Below, piece by piece: positions 8,893 to 16,150 of a stretch of 33,709 bases of DNA (its first letter is position 1; each line of letters starts with the position of its first letter). The notes under the pieces are model-generated. The model was given only the letters and a program-made list of their open reading frames with translations, was not told where the DNA came from and searched no databases. Position numbers and translations under genes: made by a program. Source of the stretch: a virus; IMG/VR virus record IMGVR_UViG_3300018080_000401, positions 1 through 33,709 of that record; one strand, written 5' to 3'.

Positions 8893-9138
8893 AAGTAACA
8901 CCTCAAGTAACACCCCAAGTAACACTTCAGGGATTGCGTTCACGTGACCGTTCACGTGAACGCCTTTAGGGGGCAATGTTTTGCTTAGCACAATTGAAGG
9001 GAATTTGGCCATCTCCAACTTGCATCTCAACTTGCAACCTAAGCAACACTTCTATTTGTAGATTACCCCTTTATCTTGCATTATCTATCCTTAGTCGGCC
9101 ATATGCAAGTTGAGTGTCAACTTGCACCTCAACTTGCA
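8893..9138. repeat. Cluster of 12-bp repeats and dyads
   Basis: The gap between two sugar genes holds three repeat families. Three tandem 12-mers AAGTAACACYYC lie at 8893-8928. Two GTTCACGTGAMC 12-mers (8938-8949, 8950-8961) form a near-palindrome of 28 bases with 26 matching. Five CAACTTGCA units follow: 9016-9024, 9028-9036, 9117-9126 and 9129-9138 in one orientation, and 9104-9113 inverted. The 9104 and 9117 units make a perfect 10-base dyad with a 3-base spacer. The region could hold operators, origin iterons or degenerate small coding repeats. Two tiny minus ORFs (9091-9168, 25 aa; 8875-9012, 45 aa) cross it without convincing ribosome sites. Confidence 0.7.
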
Positions 9139-9170
9139 CGTAAGCTGTGTAAGTACTTCGACTAACATAT

Positions 9171-10541
9171 TCATTCATCTTTCTGAACCCACCTTGCTCC
9201 GCACCACGGGCAATTAGGCTGGCGTGTTACGGTCCACATCTTCTGCATGACTTCGTCGGGGATAGTACCCTTAACATGCGAACTGATTGTCTGCAAAACG
9301 TGCTGGGCCAGACGTTCCAGGTAGCTTTCGTTGATAATTGCAAAACTTTCACCGCAGATATTGCACACAACCGACGTGTGCGCTATCTTGATGTTACGCA
9401 GGATAGTCAGTTGGGAGTAATCGTAGATACTGCCCTTGGGCCATTTGAACTTGAATTTGCCCTGCACCTTATCTATGATCTCCGCCGCCCTCTCGGTTGC
9501 GTGGCCGTCCATTATCCCGAACCGGCCCTGCTCAAGGTTTTTCAGCGACTCTGCATTCGCATTGGTTCCCGGCTGATATTGTTCGATCTCCCGGCACAGG
9601 TCTTCGGCTTTTGCAAAAAACGGCGATATCTTGGAAATCGGCGATTCGGGGTCCATCCACCAATTGTTCGCATCCTTGCAGTAAATATCCCCGAATTGAT
9701 AGGCGGGAATACCGAGAAAATGCGCCCCTATGGCCATTGTCGAACCCGCGTGGACAATCGCATCGACGTTGACTTTGAGATAAAAACTTGTCGATTCGGT
9801 ATCCAACGGCAATCCTAATTGCTTGCACAGGTCCTTGTAGGGCTGCTGAACCACGCCCGGATGCGTAGACACAATAATATTCCACTGATCCTTGAATTTG
9901 GCCGAAACGGTCTTAATCATGTGGAAATGCCGGTCCCTGCCGGCCATATCCTTGTTTGCGAAATCAAGATCGTCTACGTGAAGATCCGGCGCGGCGTCGG
10001 CAAAGCCCCAAGGCGAGCATATTAACAGCGTCTTTTTCTCCGGATCAAGTCCGTATTTTTTACAGAATTCGTCTTTGTTTCGGTACCTGTCTATAACGTC
10101 GGCCCTCAAGTGGGCATCGACAGTAAATGCCCCAACCGCCGTTACATCGAAAGATACTTTTCTCCTGCCGAGAATCTCCGCTTCCTGCTCGGACCATACC
10201 AACTCGGCGTCGATATTATACGGGTATTTCCCGAATATATCCATCCTCTGCCAAGGCTCCATCTTCTCGAAATCGGCCTTATCGCATGAAGGTTCGGTGT
10301 GGCGGCTCACTACCCCCAGCCCCCAATGTTTCAGGGTATCTGTAAAATCCCGTGAATACGGATTTCTTATGGGCGGAACAACTACAACGTCCGGCATGAC
10401 TTCGATAACCGCCGCGCGGCCTTCCCTCAGGCAGGGACGGATAGAGACTTCGTGGCCACGTTTTGCCAACTCTTCGGACAACAATTCGTCCACGATAGCG
10501 TCGCGAATCGGGGACGCTGTGAGAATAAGTATCTTTGACAT
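9171..10541 (-). CDS. GT-B-type surface-carbohydrate protein with C-terminal zinc finger
   Basis: 456 residues from ATG 10541, with AAAGGAG 5 bases upstream. The N-terminus (KILILTASPIRDAIVDELLSEELAKRGHEV) is a Rossmann-like start. The second half carries NIIVSTHPGV and the GT-B signature VDAIVHAGSTMAIGAHFLGIPAYQFGD, where a nucleotide sugar usually binds. Relatives include glycosyltransferases of surface carbohydrate loci and, more distantly, NeuC or PseG sugar-nucleotide hydrolases. It could therefore transfer the activated sugar or release an intermediate. The last 70 residues add CNICGESF and CPWCGARW, a probable four-Cys zinc site unusual for this fold. It neighbours the cytidylyltransferase in the cassette. 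Confidence 0.65.
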   Translation of the reverse strand: MSKILILTASPIRDAIVDELLSEELAKRGHEVSIRPCLREGRAAVIEVMPDVVVVPPIRNPYSRDFTDTLKHWGLGVVSRHTEPSCDKADFEKMEPWQRMDIFGKYPYNIDAELVWSEQEAEILGRRKVSFDVTAVGAFTVDAHLRADVIDRYRNKDEFCKKYGLDPEKKTLLICSPWGFADAAPDLHVDDLDFANKDMAGRDRHFHMIKTVSAKFKDQWNIIVSTHPGVVQQPYKDLCKQLGLPLDTESTSFYLKVNVDAIVHAGSTMAIGAHFLGIPAYQFGDIYCKDANNWWMDPESPISKISPFFAKAEDLCREIEQYQPGTNANAESLKNLEQGRFGIMDGHATERAAEIIDKVQGKFKFKWPKGSIYDYSQLTILRNIKIAHTSVVCNICGESFAIINESYLERLAQHVLQTISSHVKGTIPDEVMQKMWTVTRQPNCPWCGARWVQKDE

Positions 10542-10554
10542 CTGCACTCCTTTG

Positions 10555-10803
10555 CTATTGATCGTTCGGGTCCGTGGGTTCCAGATTCTTGACCCTTGCT
10601 TCCAGGGCTACCAGCCTGTTATTGAGCACCTTAATTTCCTGTTCGTGCTTCCACGCGCTGTAGGCCAGCACGGCGTCGGGGTTGTAGCCGTAGGCATTTA
10701 GCCATTGCTGACTGCATTTAGGCACTACGTCCTGCCAGTAACGCTGCGGAACCGCTCCAAGGCAGAGCGCCAAACATATTCCAATTAAAATTCCTTTTTT
10801 CAT
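10555..10803 (-). CDS. Small exported coiled-coil protein, 82 aa
   Basis: The N-terminus KKGILIGICLALCLG is a signal peptide or single membrane anchor with basic residues first. The body is soluble, with a predicted coiled coil near the end (EQEIKVLNNRLVALEARVKNLEP). It starts directly after the kinase gene and precedes the GT-B gene. A short exported coiled-coil protein of a phage could be a spanin-like or envelope-spacing protein, but there is no lipobox or partner gene to support this. Function unassigned. Confidence 0.6.
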   Translation of the reverse strand: MKKGILIGICLALCLGAVPQRYWQDVVPKCSQQWLNAYGYNPDAVLAYSAWKHEQEIKVLNNRLVALEARVKNLEPTDPNDQ

Positions 10804-10804
10804 T

Positions 10805-11269
10805 TCAAAACTCCTTTACATGAATAATTGTGTCAAATTCGCCGTCGGCGGGCGCTTCATACGCTGCCTTTTCCGCCTTGGCTATGCCATGCCAGTCAAC
10901 ATTGTCCCAATGCGGCTTCTTCAGTCTGTTGTTGACGTGCCACTCTACGTCTTTTTGCGGCATGATTACGGCAATAAATTTATTGGCCGGCAGTTTTTTC
11001 CATTTGCTTCTGCGGTCCGACGCCCGCGTGAGATTGCCGCAATCAATAATCACGTCGTATCCGGCGTCAAGCAAGTGCCGTGCGGTATCGAAACAGCTTT
11101 CGGTGATAATATCGTCCTGCTCGACGTGGTATTCATATTCGCCGTTAAGCATCTTGCGAAACGCATCAGGCGATACTATCTTTGTCTTGGGCTTATCTTT
11201 AACGAAGTTACGCGCCCATGTTGACTTGCCGCTGCCGATACAACCTATTGTCATGTAGACTATTCTCAT
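10805..11269 (-). CDS. P-loop polynucleotide kinase-like protein
   Basis: 154 residues with a Walker A motif GCIGSGKST (residues 9-17, Lys15). SPDAFRKML and DVIIDCGNLTRASDRRSKW follow, which fit the 5'-kinase half of T4 Pnkp-type (AAA_33) enzymes. They would transfer ATP gamma-phosphate to a 5'-OH end. The phosphatase domain found in T4 Pnkp is absent. An RNA ligase gene (15496-16149) lies in the same cassette, so the pair may repair RNA broken by host anticodon nucleases. The start overlaps the FemAB-like gene's stop. Adenylylsulphate- or zeta-toxin-type kinases are less likely alternatives. Confidence 0.7.
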   Translation of the reverse strand: MRIVYMTIGCIGSGKSTWARNFVKDKPKTKIVSPDAFRKMLNGEYEYHVEQDDIITESCFDTARHLLDAGYDVIIDCGNLTRASDRRSKWKKLPANKFIAVIMPQKDVEWHVNNRLKKPHWDNVDWHGIAKAEKAAYEAPADGEFDTIIHVKEF

Positions 11270-12096
11270 GTTTGCATCTCCAATATTAATCGCGTTACCG
11301 TCTTGCCGCCGAAACCCCTTTTGAAGGCGCTGATATTGACGTACTTGCTATCCGCTCTGGCCCCGTCGGACATTGTGTGCCCGGAATGAAAAGCTATCTC
11401 GCCGACCTCGAACGTCTTTGCCCCGCGTATTTGTGATCTTACAATTCCCTGCCAGAGAAGGGCGTGGGTATTTTGCTTTCCCGACCTTCCACCGGCATAA
11501 TACGCGGCATCCTTGCAGTATATTAACACCGCCGCATCGGGACCGTCCGTCAGACAAAAAGCTTCACTCCGGTCTATCATGCCCTGTTGAATCTTCCATG
11601 TTGGGTCGGGTCGTTCACGCCCGCCGTGCATTGAATGCGGCAGGACATAGTCTTCTATCTGCCCGTAGTCGATGTTTCCAGTCTTAGTGACCAATGACTT
11701 GTAACTCTTGCGAATGCCCGCGTGGAGTTCCCCCATAGACCTCTCTAAATCTATCACTTGGAAATAGACCGGCCTTGCCCTATAGCCGCGACGAAGAAGA
11801 AACTCGCTTACCACGGATACCTTGCCGTTGGCGAGAAAGTCCATATAATAAATGTCGCGGGAAATATCGTATAGGCGTTCGATGTGCAGCTTGAGGCTTT
11901 TGTCGTCGCCGACAGCCACCATAGGCCGCCAGAAGCCTGTTATCCGGCCGTCTTTAAGTCCGGCAACAACTTCGCAATCGTCGCCGCGATAAGACACGTC
12001 TTCATAAGGGCCGCTCATGGCTTGTGAATAGGCTATATCCAAGTCGTTGTATAGTGGTGTCAGTTGATTCAGCCTCAGTGTTAATTTATTCGCCAT
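11266..12096 (-). CDS. FemAB/GNAT-fold acyltransferase-like protein
   Basis: 276 residues starting at ATG 12096, with AGGAG upstream. The C-terminal half shows the FemAB/BioF2-type pattern: HALLWQGIVRSQIRGAKTFEVGE followed by KYVNISAFKRGFGG. RKSYKSLVTKT in the middle resembles the family's R-x-x-x-R/K-x-x motif. Known relatives add aminoacyl groups to peptidoglycan precursors, or acylate sugars and other surface molecules. Here it lies with sugar-nucleotide genes, so an acyl decoration of a sugar or cell-wall precursor is plausible. It overlaps its neighbours on both sides, consistent with one operon. Confidence 0.6.
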   Translation of the reverse strand: MANKLTLRLNQLTPLYNDLDIAYSQAMSGPYEDVSYRGDDCEVVAGLKDGRITGFWRPMVAVGDDKSLKLHIERLYDISRDIYYMDFLANGKVSVVSEFLLRRGYRARPVYFQVIDLERSMGELHAGIRKSYKSLVTKTGNIDYGQIEDYVLPHSMHGGRERPDPTWKIQQGMIDRSEAFCLTDGPDAAVLIYCKDAAYYAGGRSGKQNTHALLWQGIVRSQIRGAKTFEVGEIAFHSGHTMSDGARADSKYVNISAFKRGFGGKTVTRLILEMQT

Positions 12097-12280
12097 TTTC
12101 TTCTCCTGGCTTGTACCCCGCCCACTCTAAAAACTTGACAACTACATCTCTCCATTCCCCTTGTAGGGCGCGCAATCCCTCCCATTCGGCCTTTTCTCTT
12201 GTTTCGTAATCATTGGACGGCACACCAAAACGGTCGAGTATCTCATTTAATTCCTCGTAATATTCATTGGAATATCGCAT
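12086..12280 (-). CDS. Small acidic protein, 64 aa
   Basis: Starts at ATG 12280 and overlaps the next gene by 11 bases. It is acidic and helical (YYEELNEILDRFG, WEGLRALQGEWRDVVVKFLEWAG) with no Cys cluster or membrane segment. The stretch coding for DVVVKFLE shares 23 bases, apart from one indel, with the end of the gene at 12822-13022. Unknown phage accessory protein. Confidence 0.5.
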   Translation of the reverse strand: MRYSNEYYEELNEILDRFGVPSNDYETREKAEWEGLRALQGEWRDVVVKFLEWAGYKPGEENGE

Positions 12281-12301
12281 ATTCGTAAAAATTACTACGG
12301 C

Positions 12302-12565
12302 TTATATGGTTTCACCTGGTTTAATGTGCAATAGACAAGCAACATGAGCCGCCGTTTCGGATTTAAGCGGGGAATTCTCCCGCACAGCACGACCTGCTTG
12401 CAGAAGGGGCCTAAAATCGTCTCTGTCGAATGAGAAATATGCACTGTTATGATATATGCCTCCCCATAATTTTCTGTTTGGAAGAATCACCCAGCACCCA
12501 CGCTCGTTCTCCGATACGTTTGCTATCTTTTTCCAAAAACCAAAGGCTTCATTGCAGCTATACAC
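12302..12565 (-). CDS. Small unknown protein, 87 aa, GTG start
   Basis: The frame begins with GTG 12565, preceded by GGAAGG, and overlaps the zinc-ribbon-like gene by 8 bases. It contains an aromatic-rich middle (CWVILPNRKLWGGIYHNSAYFSFDRDDF) and a helical end (ETAAHVACLLHIKPGE). There are three isolated cysteines and no obvious metal site. Function unknown; overlap with neighbours is the main evidence that it is real. Confidence 0.5.
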   Translation of the reverse strand: MYSCNEAFGFWKKIANVSENERGCWVILPNRKLWGGIYHNSAYFSFDRDDFRPLLQAGRAVRENSPLKSETAAHVACLLHIKPGETI

Positions 12566-12779
12566 TTCGCCTTCCGCCCTTCTGGAATGGTATCCACCCG
12601 CTTGTGCAGTTACCGTCTAAATCCGTACAAGTTGGCTTCCCATTATGTGAATACGACATACAAACTGGAACCGTAAGCCGCCGGGGCGTATCGGCAGATT
12701 CATAGCCTTCGGTTACATCCAAACCCCATGCGTTTGGGGGCCAATAACCGCAATTCGTGCATGTGTGTATCGTATTCAT
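12558..12779 (-). CDS. Small Cys-rich protein, 73 aa
   Basis: ATG 12779 has GGGGCGG upstream. CTNC near the N-terminus, CMS in the middle and CTDLDGNC near the end give five or more cysteines, a possible zinc ribbon. It ends with a basic tail (GGRRSV). It is one of several short Cys-rich proteins in this cassette. Function unknown. Confidence 0.55.
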   Translation of the reverse strand: MNTIHTCTNCGYWPPNAWGLDVTEGYESADTPRRLTVPVCMSYSHNGKPTCTDLDGNCTSGWIPFQKGGRRSV

Positions 12780-12821
12780 ATTCCGCCCCTTATTCTTTCG
12801 CTAAAGGAAAGGAAGTCATTT

Positions 12822-13022
12822 CTAAAAACTTGACAACGTACATCGCCGAAACGCCGACCGCTTAACTTTATGAATACCACGTCCATATTGTATATACATC
12901 CTATTTTTTGACAACACCTCTTTGCCGACTTTGTCTCCCGCATTTGCGTACACAGTCACAGACTTACCCGCAGGTATTACGGTCGAACAACATAAACATT
13001 TTAATGGTTCTAAGACTTTCAT
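12822..13022 (-). CDS. Small Cys-containing basic protein, 66 aa
   Basis: Start chosen at ATG 13022, because AAGGA lies 7 bases upstream. The CLCCS motif near residue 10 and a nearly all-beta body (SVTVYANAGDKV, RMYIQYGRGIHKVKRSAF) suggest a small zinc-bound beta domain with a basic surface. The last codons lie in a 24-base segment shared with the gene at 12086. There a one-base insertion puts the repeat in another frame and brings in the stop codon. Unknown function. Confidence 0.5.
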   Translation of the reverse strand: MKVLEPLKCLCCSTVIPAGKSVTVYANAGDKVGKEVLSKNRMYIQYGRGIHKVKRSAFRRCTLSSF

Positions 13023-13180
13023 AGACATTTCCTTAGTATCTTCAAGGCTTCCTTGTGTGTGATGACTTGCTTGCGCTCATATACCTCAATGCCGCCATTC
13101 ACTACGCGCAAAATCAGCTTGCCTTTATAGCTTCCAAGTTCTATTTGTCCATCAGGCCGTGCTTGGCGTTTTGTTAACAT
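13019..13180 (-). CDS. Small basic beta protein, 53 aa
   Basis: Start chosen at ATG 13180 (MLTKRQARPDGQ), with AAAGG upstream. A longer in-frame start would lie within the acetyltransferase gene. The protein has three short strands (QIELGSYKGKLILRVVNGGIEVYER) and a C-terminal helix (HKEALKILRK). It is basic and could bind nucleic acid, but no family is recognised. Confidence 0.45.
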   Translation of the reverse strand: MLTKRQARPDGQIELGSYKGKLILRVVNGGIEVYERKQVITHKEALKILRKCL

Positions 13181-13190
13181 AACCCTACCT

Positions 13191-13715
13191 TTATGCGCTC
13201 CGCACTTCATACGCCTGGAATTCTTCTTTTTCGATATCAAAATACATAGTCATGGAAGTCTTGCCATTCCAATATTTGCCTTTGCGCAAATCCGATGACT
13301 TGCCGTGATAGTCACCAACAATCGTCTTCCAAAAGTGCTGGCCAGTTGTGTTTGCGTAATAACACTCTCCATATACCAGATCCAAGTTCAGGTAATTGAA
13401 CGCACGATCCAGAAGAAGGTAGACGGCTTGCTTGCCGCGACATTCGCCTCTTTTTGCCGGATCGAGTATTAAGGATATTTCCGCCTGGCGGCTTTCCCAC
13501 GCGATGTTCGTAAGGCCGCCCATGCCGATAAACACACCGTCCTCGTGTATCCCCCAATACCTGTGAGGACTATTGCGGTTACATATCACATCGTGATAGA
13601 ATTGCTCCTGCTGCTCTTTCGTCAGTGGATACGGCGTCCGGAGACTCACAAGGCACTCATTGCGCCAGATACGAGCCTGCTCGCAATCGTCTTTTGTCAG
13701 GACTTCAAGCTTCAT
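13191..13715 (-). CDS. GNAT acetyltransferase, PseH-like candidate
   Basis: 174 residues; the ATG overlaps the aminotransferase stop as ATGA, so the two are probably co-translated. The N-terminus (DCEQARIWRNECLVSLRTPYPLTKEQQEQFY) and the core (YWGIHEDGVFIGMGGLTNIAWESRQAEISLILDPAKRGE) match RimJ/PseH-type GNAT enzymes. RGECRGKQAVYLLLDRAF provides the acetyl-CoA loop region. GNATs next to aminotransferases in sugar loci acetylate the new amino group of the nucleotide sugar. That role fits the nonulosonate pathway proposed here. The substrate is inferred from the neighbourhood. Confidence 0.75.
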   Translation of the reverse strand: MKLEVLTKDDCEQARIWRNECLVSLRTPYPLTKEQQEQFYHDVICNRNSPHRYWGIHEDGVFIGMGGLTNIAWESRQAEISLILDPAKRGECRGKQAVYLLLDRAFNYLNLDLVYGECYYANTTGQHFWKTIVGDYHGKSSDLRKGKYWNGKTSMTMYFDIEKEEFQAYEVRSA

Positions 13716-15079
13716 TTCTTATTCTTACTTCCTTTTGGTCTACCTCTTTTGCGTTTGGGTGAGTCGGGGCGAATCTCCTGCGCGTTATCGAACGCGGCCT
13801 TCTGCTCGGCACCGCGCGGTTGTTCCGGCTCTTTGGCTGCTTTTGGTTTCTTTTCCGGAAGAACGATTGTTCTCAGTGTTTCCTGCGGCGCCGGGCCTTT
13901 GAGCATTTCCTGCGGCCTGTCCCAATACTTGTTCAGTGCGTACATGGCTTCCCGCACCGTCGCCGTCGTCCTCTCAACCGACGTCTGGTCGTGGGAGAAC
14001 GTTACGAATTGTGCGAAGCCGAAGAATATCCCGCGCTCTACACAATATTGCCAGAACGCGCCTTTGTGTTCGGCGGTCGGGAACTTGAAGAACGTCCTCT
14101 GTGGCTGGCCGATGCACTCGGTAGTATCGTGCCGGCTGAATGACGTCGCCGAGTTATTGAACGCCACCCTGAGCTTCTGGCCCATCATTTCAAGATGATG
14201 ATACACCGGCTCTTCCTTCAACACCTTGAGAGTGGCAAGGGCGGCGGAAATGCCGAGCAACTCGCCGCCGTAAGTCGATGACACGAAACAGTCCGCCTTC
14301 AACACGTCCATGATCTCTTTTTTGCCGCCGACGCAGGCCATTGGAACTCCGTTGGCCATCGCTTTGCCGAGACATGTAAGATCGGGCCGGACCTTAACGG
14401 TCTCCTGTGCGGTAATCTTCCTACTCCTGAATCCCGTGACGTTCTCGTCGAAAATCAAAACAACATCGTTGGCCGAACACAGCTTTCTCACTTGTTGGAG
14501 ATACTTCTTGCAGGTATCTTCGTCCCGATAGATGTAGGGTTCGAGCATGTACGCCGCCGGTTTTTTCTCGTCAACCAACCGCTTGAGACCGGCGAAATCA
14601 CCCCACTTAACAGAAGTAACGTCTTGGGTAACGGACCCCGCGTTCTTGGGAGTTGTGCAGTTGTACCATTCGTGCCAGCCGTGATAGCCGCACACTATCA
14701 CGGGCCAGCGTCCGGTGTAGTCGCGGGCTATGCGCACCGCCGCGCTACAAGCCTCGCTGCCGGTCTTGAGAAATCTCATGGCTTCCATCGAGGGTATGGT
14801 ATCGTGAATCAATTCGGCCAACTCGCCGACTTTAGGATGTTCGAGGGAAAACAACGTACCTTCTTCTGCCTGGCTCTTAATAGCCTCCACGACAGACGGG
14901 TAGGCATGGCCGAGAAGGTTCGCGCCGAGAGAACACGGCCAGTCTATGTATTCCTTTCCGTCGGCGTCCCACGCCTTACAGCCCTTGCCTTTGACGAAAA
15001 GGCGGGGATGGCTTATCGTATGAACGCACGCCCGCTTTGACAGGGTATTAACTTGTTCCGGTAATCTATTCATTGACAT
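13712..15079 (-). CDS. Class III PLP aminotransferase with C-terminal AT-hook
   Basis: Residues 1-390 form a glutamate-1-semialdehyde-aminomutase-like class III aminotransferase. They carry LKTGSEACSAAVRIARDYTG (104-123), IVCGYHGWHEW (128-138), FDENVTGF (210-217, Asp211 to the PLP nitrogen) and LGKAMANG with the PLP Lys239. Enzymes of this type occur in some surface-sugar loci, where they aminate keto-sugars. A Pro/Lys/Glu-rich linker then leads to KRKRGRPKGSKNKK (442-455), an AT-hook-like minor-groove DNA-binding motif that is not part of the family. Start at ATG 15079 behind AAGGAG. The stop overlaps the GNAT gene, so this enzyme may feed it an amino sugar. Confidence 0.75.
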   Translation of the reverse strand: MSMNRLPEQVNTLSKRACVHTISHPRLFVKGKGCKAWDADGKEYIDWPCSLGANLLGHAYPSVVEAIKSQAEEGTLFSLEHPKVGELAELIHDTIPSMEAMRFLKTGSEACSAAVRIARDYTGRWPVIVCGYHGWHEWYNCTTPKNAGSVTQDVTSVKWGDFAGLKRLVDEKKPAAYMLEPYIYRDEDTCKKYLQQVRKLCSANDVVLIFDENVTGFRSRKITAQETVKVRPDLTCLGKAMANGVPMACVGGKKEIMDVLKADCFVSSTYGGELLGISAALATLKVLKEEPVYHHLEMMGQKLRVAFNNSATSFSRHDTTECIGQPQRTFFKFPTAEHKGAFWQYCVERGIFFGFAQFVTFSHDQTSVERTTATVREAMYALNKYWDRPQEMLKGPAPQETLRTIVLPEKKPKAAKEPEQPRGAEQKAAFDNAQEIRPDSPKRKRGRPKGSKNKK

Positions 15080-15453
15080 TGGTTCTCCTTGTCGGATTTA
15101 GGTCTTAATTCGTCTAACCATTCATTCGCTAAATCTACCACTTTATTAGGCAACTCTTGAACATTCTCGTTTTTAGACACAGCAGGAATTAGCTTAATAG
15201 CCGCCATTTCCTTTGCAGTTGGGACGAAACACTGCCCGGTACACCCTATCAAGATAAGCAACAACCCCAAACACAGTAACTCAAGTGCCCGTTTTGTATT
15301 GCGTTCGTACCACTCCTGGTCGCCACCAAGGAACATTACAAGGTATAATGTCATGAGTCCCACGATAACGCCAATTATGGCAACTGCCCCAAAGATGTTA
15401 TTAAGGGCGTCCAGCCTTGTAAGCCAATACATTTCGGATTCTGTAATAATCAT
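15070..15453 (-). CDS. Two-helix membrane protein, 127 aa
   Basis: Start at ATG 15453 behind AAAGGAG. Two hydrophobic segments (GAVAIIGVIVGLMTLYLVMFL and ALELLCLGLLLILIGCT) flank a short charged loop. A soluble acidic C-terminal tail follows. The N-terminus (ITESEMYWLTRLD) recalls small phage membrane proteins often found in accessory regions. A holin role is possible by size and topology, but no endolysin gene is visible in the window. Confidence 0.6.
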   Translation of the reverse strand: MIITESEMYWLTRLDALNNIFGAVAIIGVIVGLMTLYLVMFLGGDQEWYERNTKRALELLCLGLLLILIGCTGQCFVPTAKEMAAIKLIPAVSKNENVQELPNKVVDLANEWLDELRPKSDKENQCQ

Positions 15454-15476
15454 TGGTTCTCCTTTGTTCTTTCCAT
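15450..15476 (-). promoter_or_regulatory. Eight-codon leader ORF with duplicated ribosome site
   Basis: Two copies of AAGGAGAACCA stand in tandem. The first leads to an 8-codon ORF (MERTKENQ) whose TGA overlaps the ATG of the membrane protein. This could couple translation, or it could simply be a duplicated ribosome-binding site. Confidence 0.4.
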
Positions 15477-15495
15477 TTTGGTTCTCCTTAATTGT

Positions 15496-16149
15496 TTAAT
15501 GTTTCTTCGTGCCAAAATCCTTATGCTTGATTTTGGTGATAATACGGTTGCCATTGCGCCCTTTTAACTCAACGGAAGGACGTATGACCAATCCCTCGGC
15601 AAGAAAGCTTGTGTGTCTTGACCACCGAGAGACAACACCTACATCCCTAACTATTGATATGCCCTCAAGCAATGTCCCGTGGCCACAAATGGGAACCGCG
15701 CCTATGCCCAATGCCATCGCAATTGCCTCAACATCGTCACGTCGCAGCCACCAACCATCGACAAGGACGTCAAACAGAACAAAATTAACACCATCGGGGT
15801 TGTAATTCCCCCCGCCCTTTTGAATTTTCGCCCCGTACCCTTCCCCGTAAAGACACAAAGAATCAGCCTTGGTGATTCCCTTATCCATTTTCTCAAGTGG
15901 AAAAAGCTCCTCAAGTTTAGCGAACAGGAAGGCCGGTATCTGTGCGTTATCAGTCCTGCCGGCAAACGACCGTTGTTTGCCTCGAACCCAATTAACACGG
16001 ATATTCATACCGTCAACCTTCTCTGTGAACAGCCAATCATTGTCCTTGAGATAGTTAAATTCGGGACAAGAAAAGTCCCCGTCGATGATTTTGCCATTGT
16101 TGGCCATATCTCGCTTGTATACCGTTTGAATTTTTGGGTATGCGTCCAT
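15496..16149 (-). CDS. RNA ligase (Rnl2-like)
   Basis: 217 residues with the nucleotidyltransferase motifs in order: EKVDGMNIRV (motif I, Lys44 takes AMP), FAGRTDNAQI, LYGEGYGAKIQKGG (III), VNFVLFDVLVDGWWL (IIIa), AEGLVIRPS (IV) and ITKIKHKDF (V). The size equals a bare catalytic domain, shorter than T4 Rnl2. ATP-dependent RNA ligases seal 3'-OH/5'-phosphate ends. Phages use them with polynucleotide kinase to repair tRNA cut by host defence nucleases, and a kinase gene lies at 10805-11269. Start at ATG 16149, preceded by AAAGGAG. Confidence 0.85.
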   Translation of the reverse strand: MDAYPKIQTVYKRDMANNGKIIDGDFSCPEFNYLKDNDWLFTEKVDGMNIRVNWVRGKQRSFAGRTDNAQIPAFLFAKLEELFPLEKMDKGITKADSLCLYGEGYGAKIQKGGGNYNPDGVNFVLFDVLVDGWWLRRDDVEAIAMALGIGAVPICGHGTLLEGISIVRDVGVVSRWSRHTSFLAEGLVIRPSVELKGRNGNRIITKIKHKDFGTKKH

Positions 16150-16150
16150 T

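Noticed and set aside
8893-9138. CRISPR array
   Set aside because: The repeat units are 9-12 bases long without spacers of regular length, and no cas gene is present.
9091-9168. 25-residue minus-strand ORF directly after the GT-B gene
   Set aside because: No convincing ribosome site, and its sequence consists of the CAACTTGCA repeats. The same applies to the 45-residue ORF at 8875-9012.
12131-12160. TTGACA on the plus strand, repeated near 12828
   Set aside because: No -10 hexamer at suitable spacing and no plus-strand gene to serve; it is part of a coding repeat.
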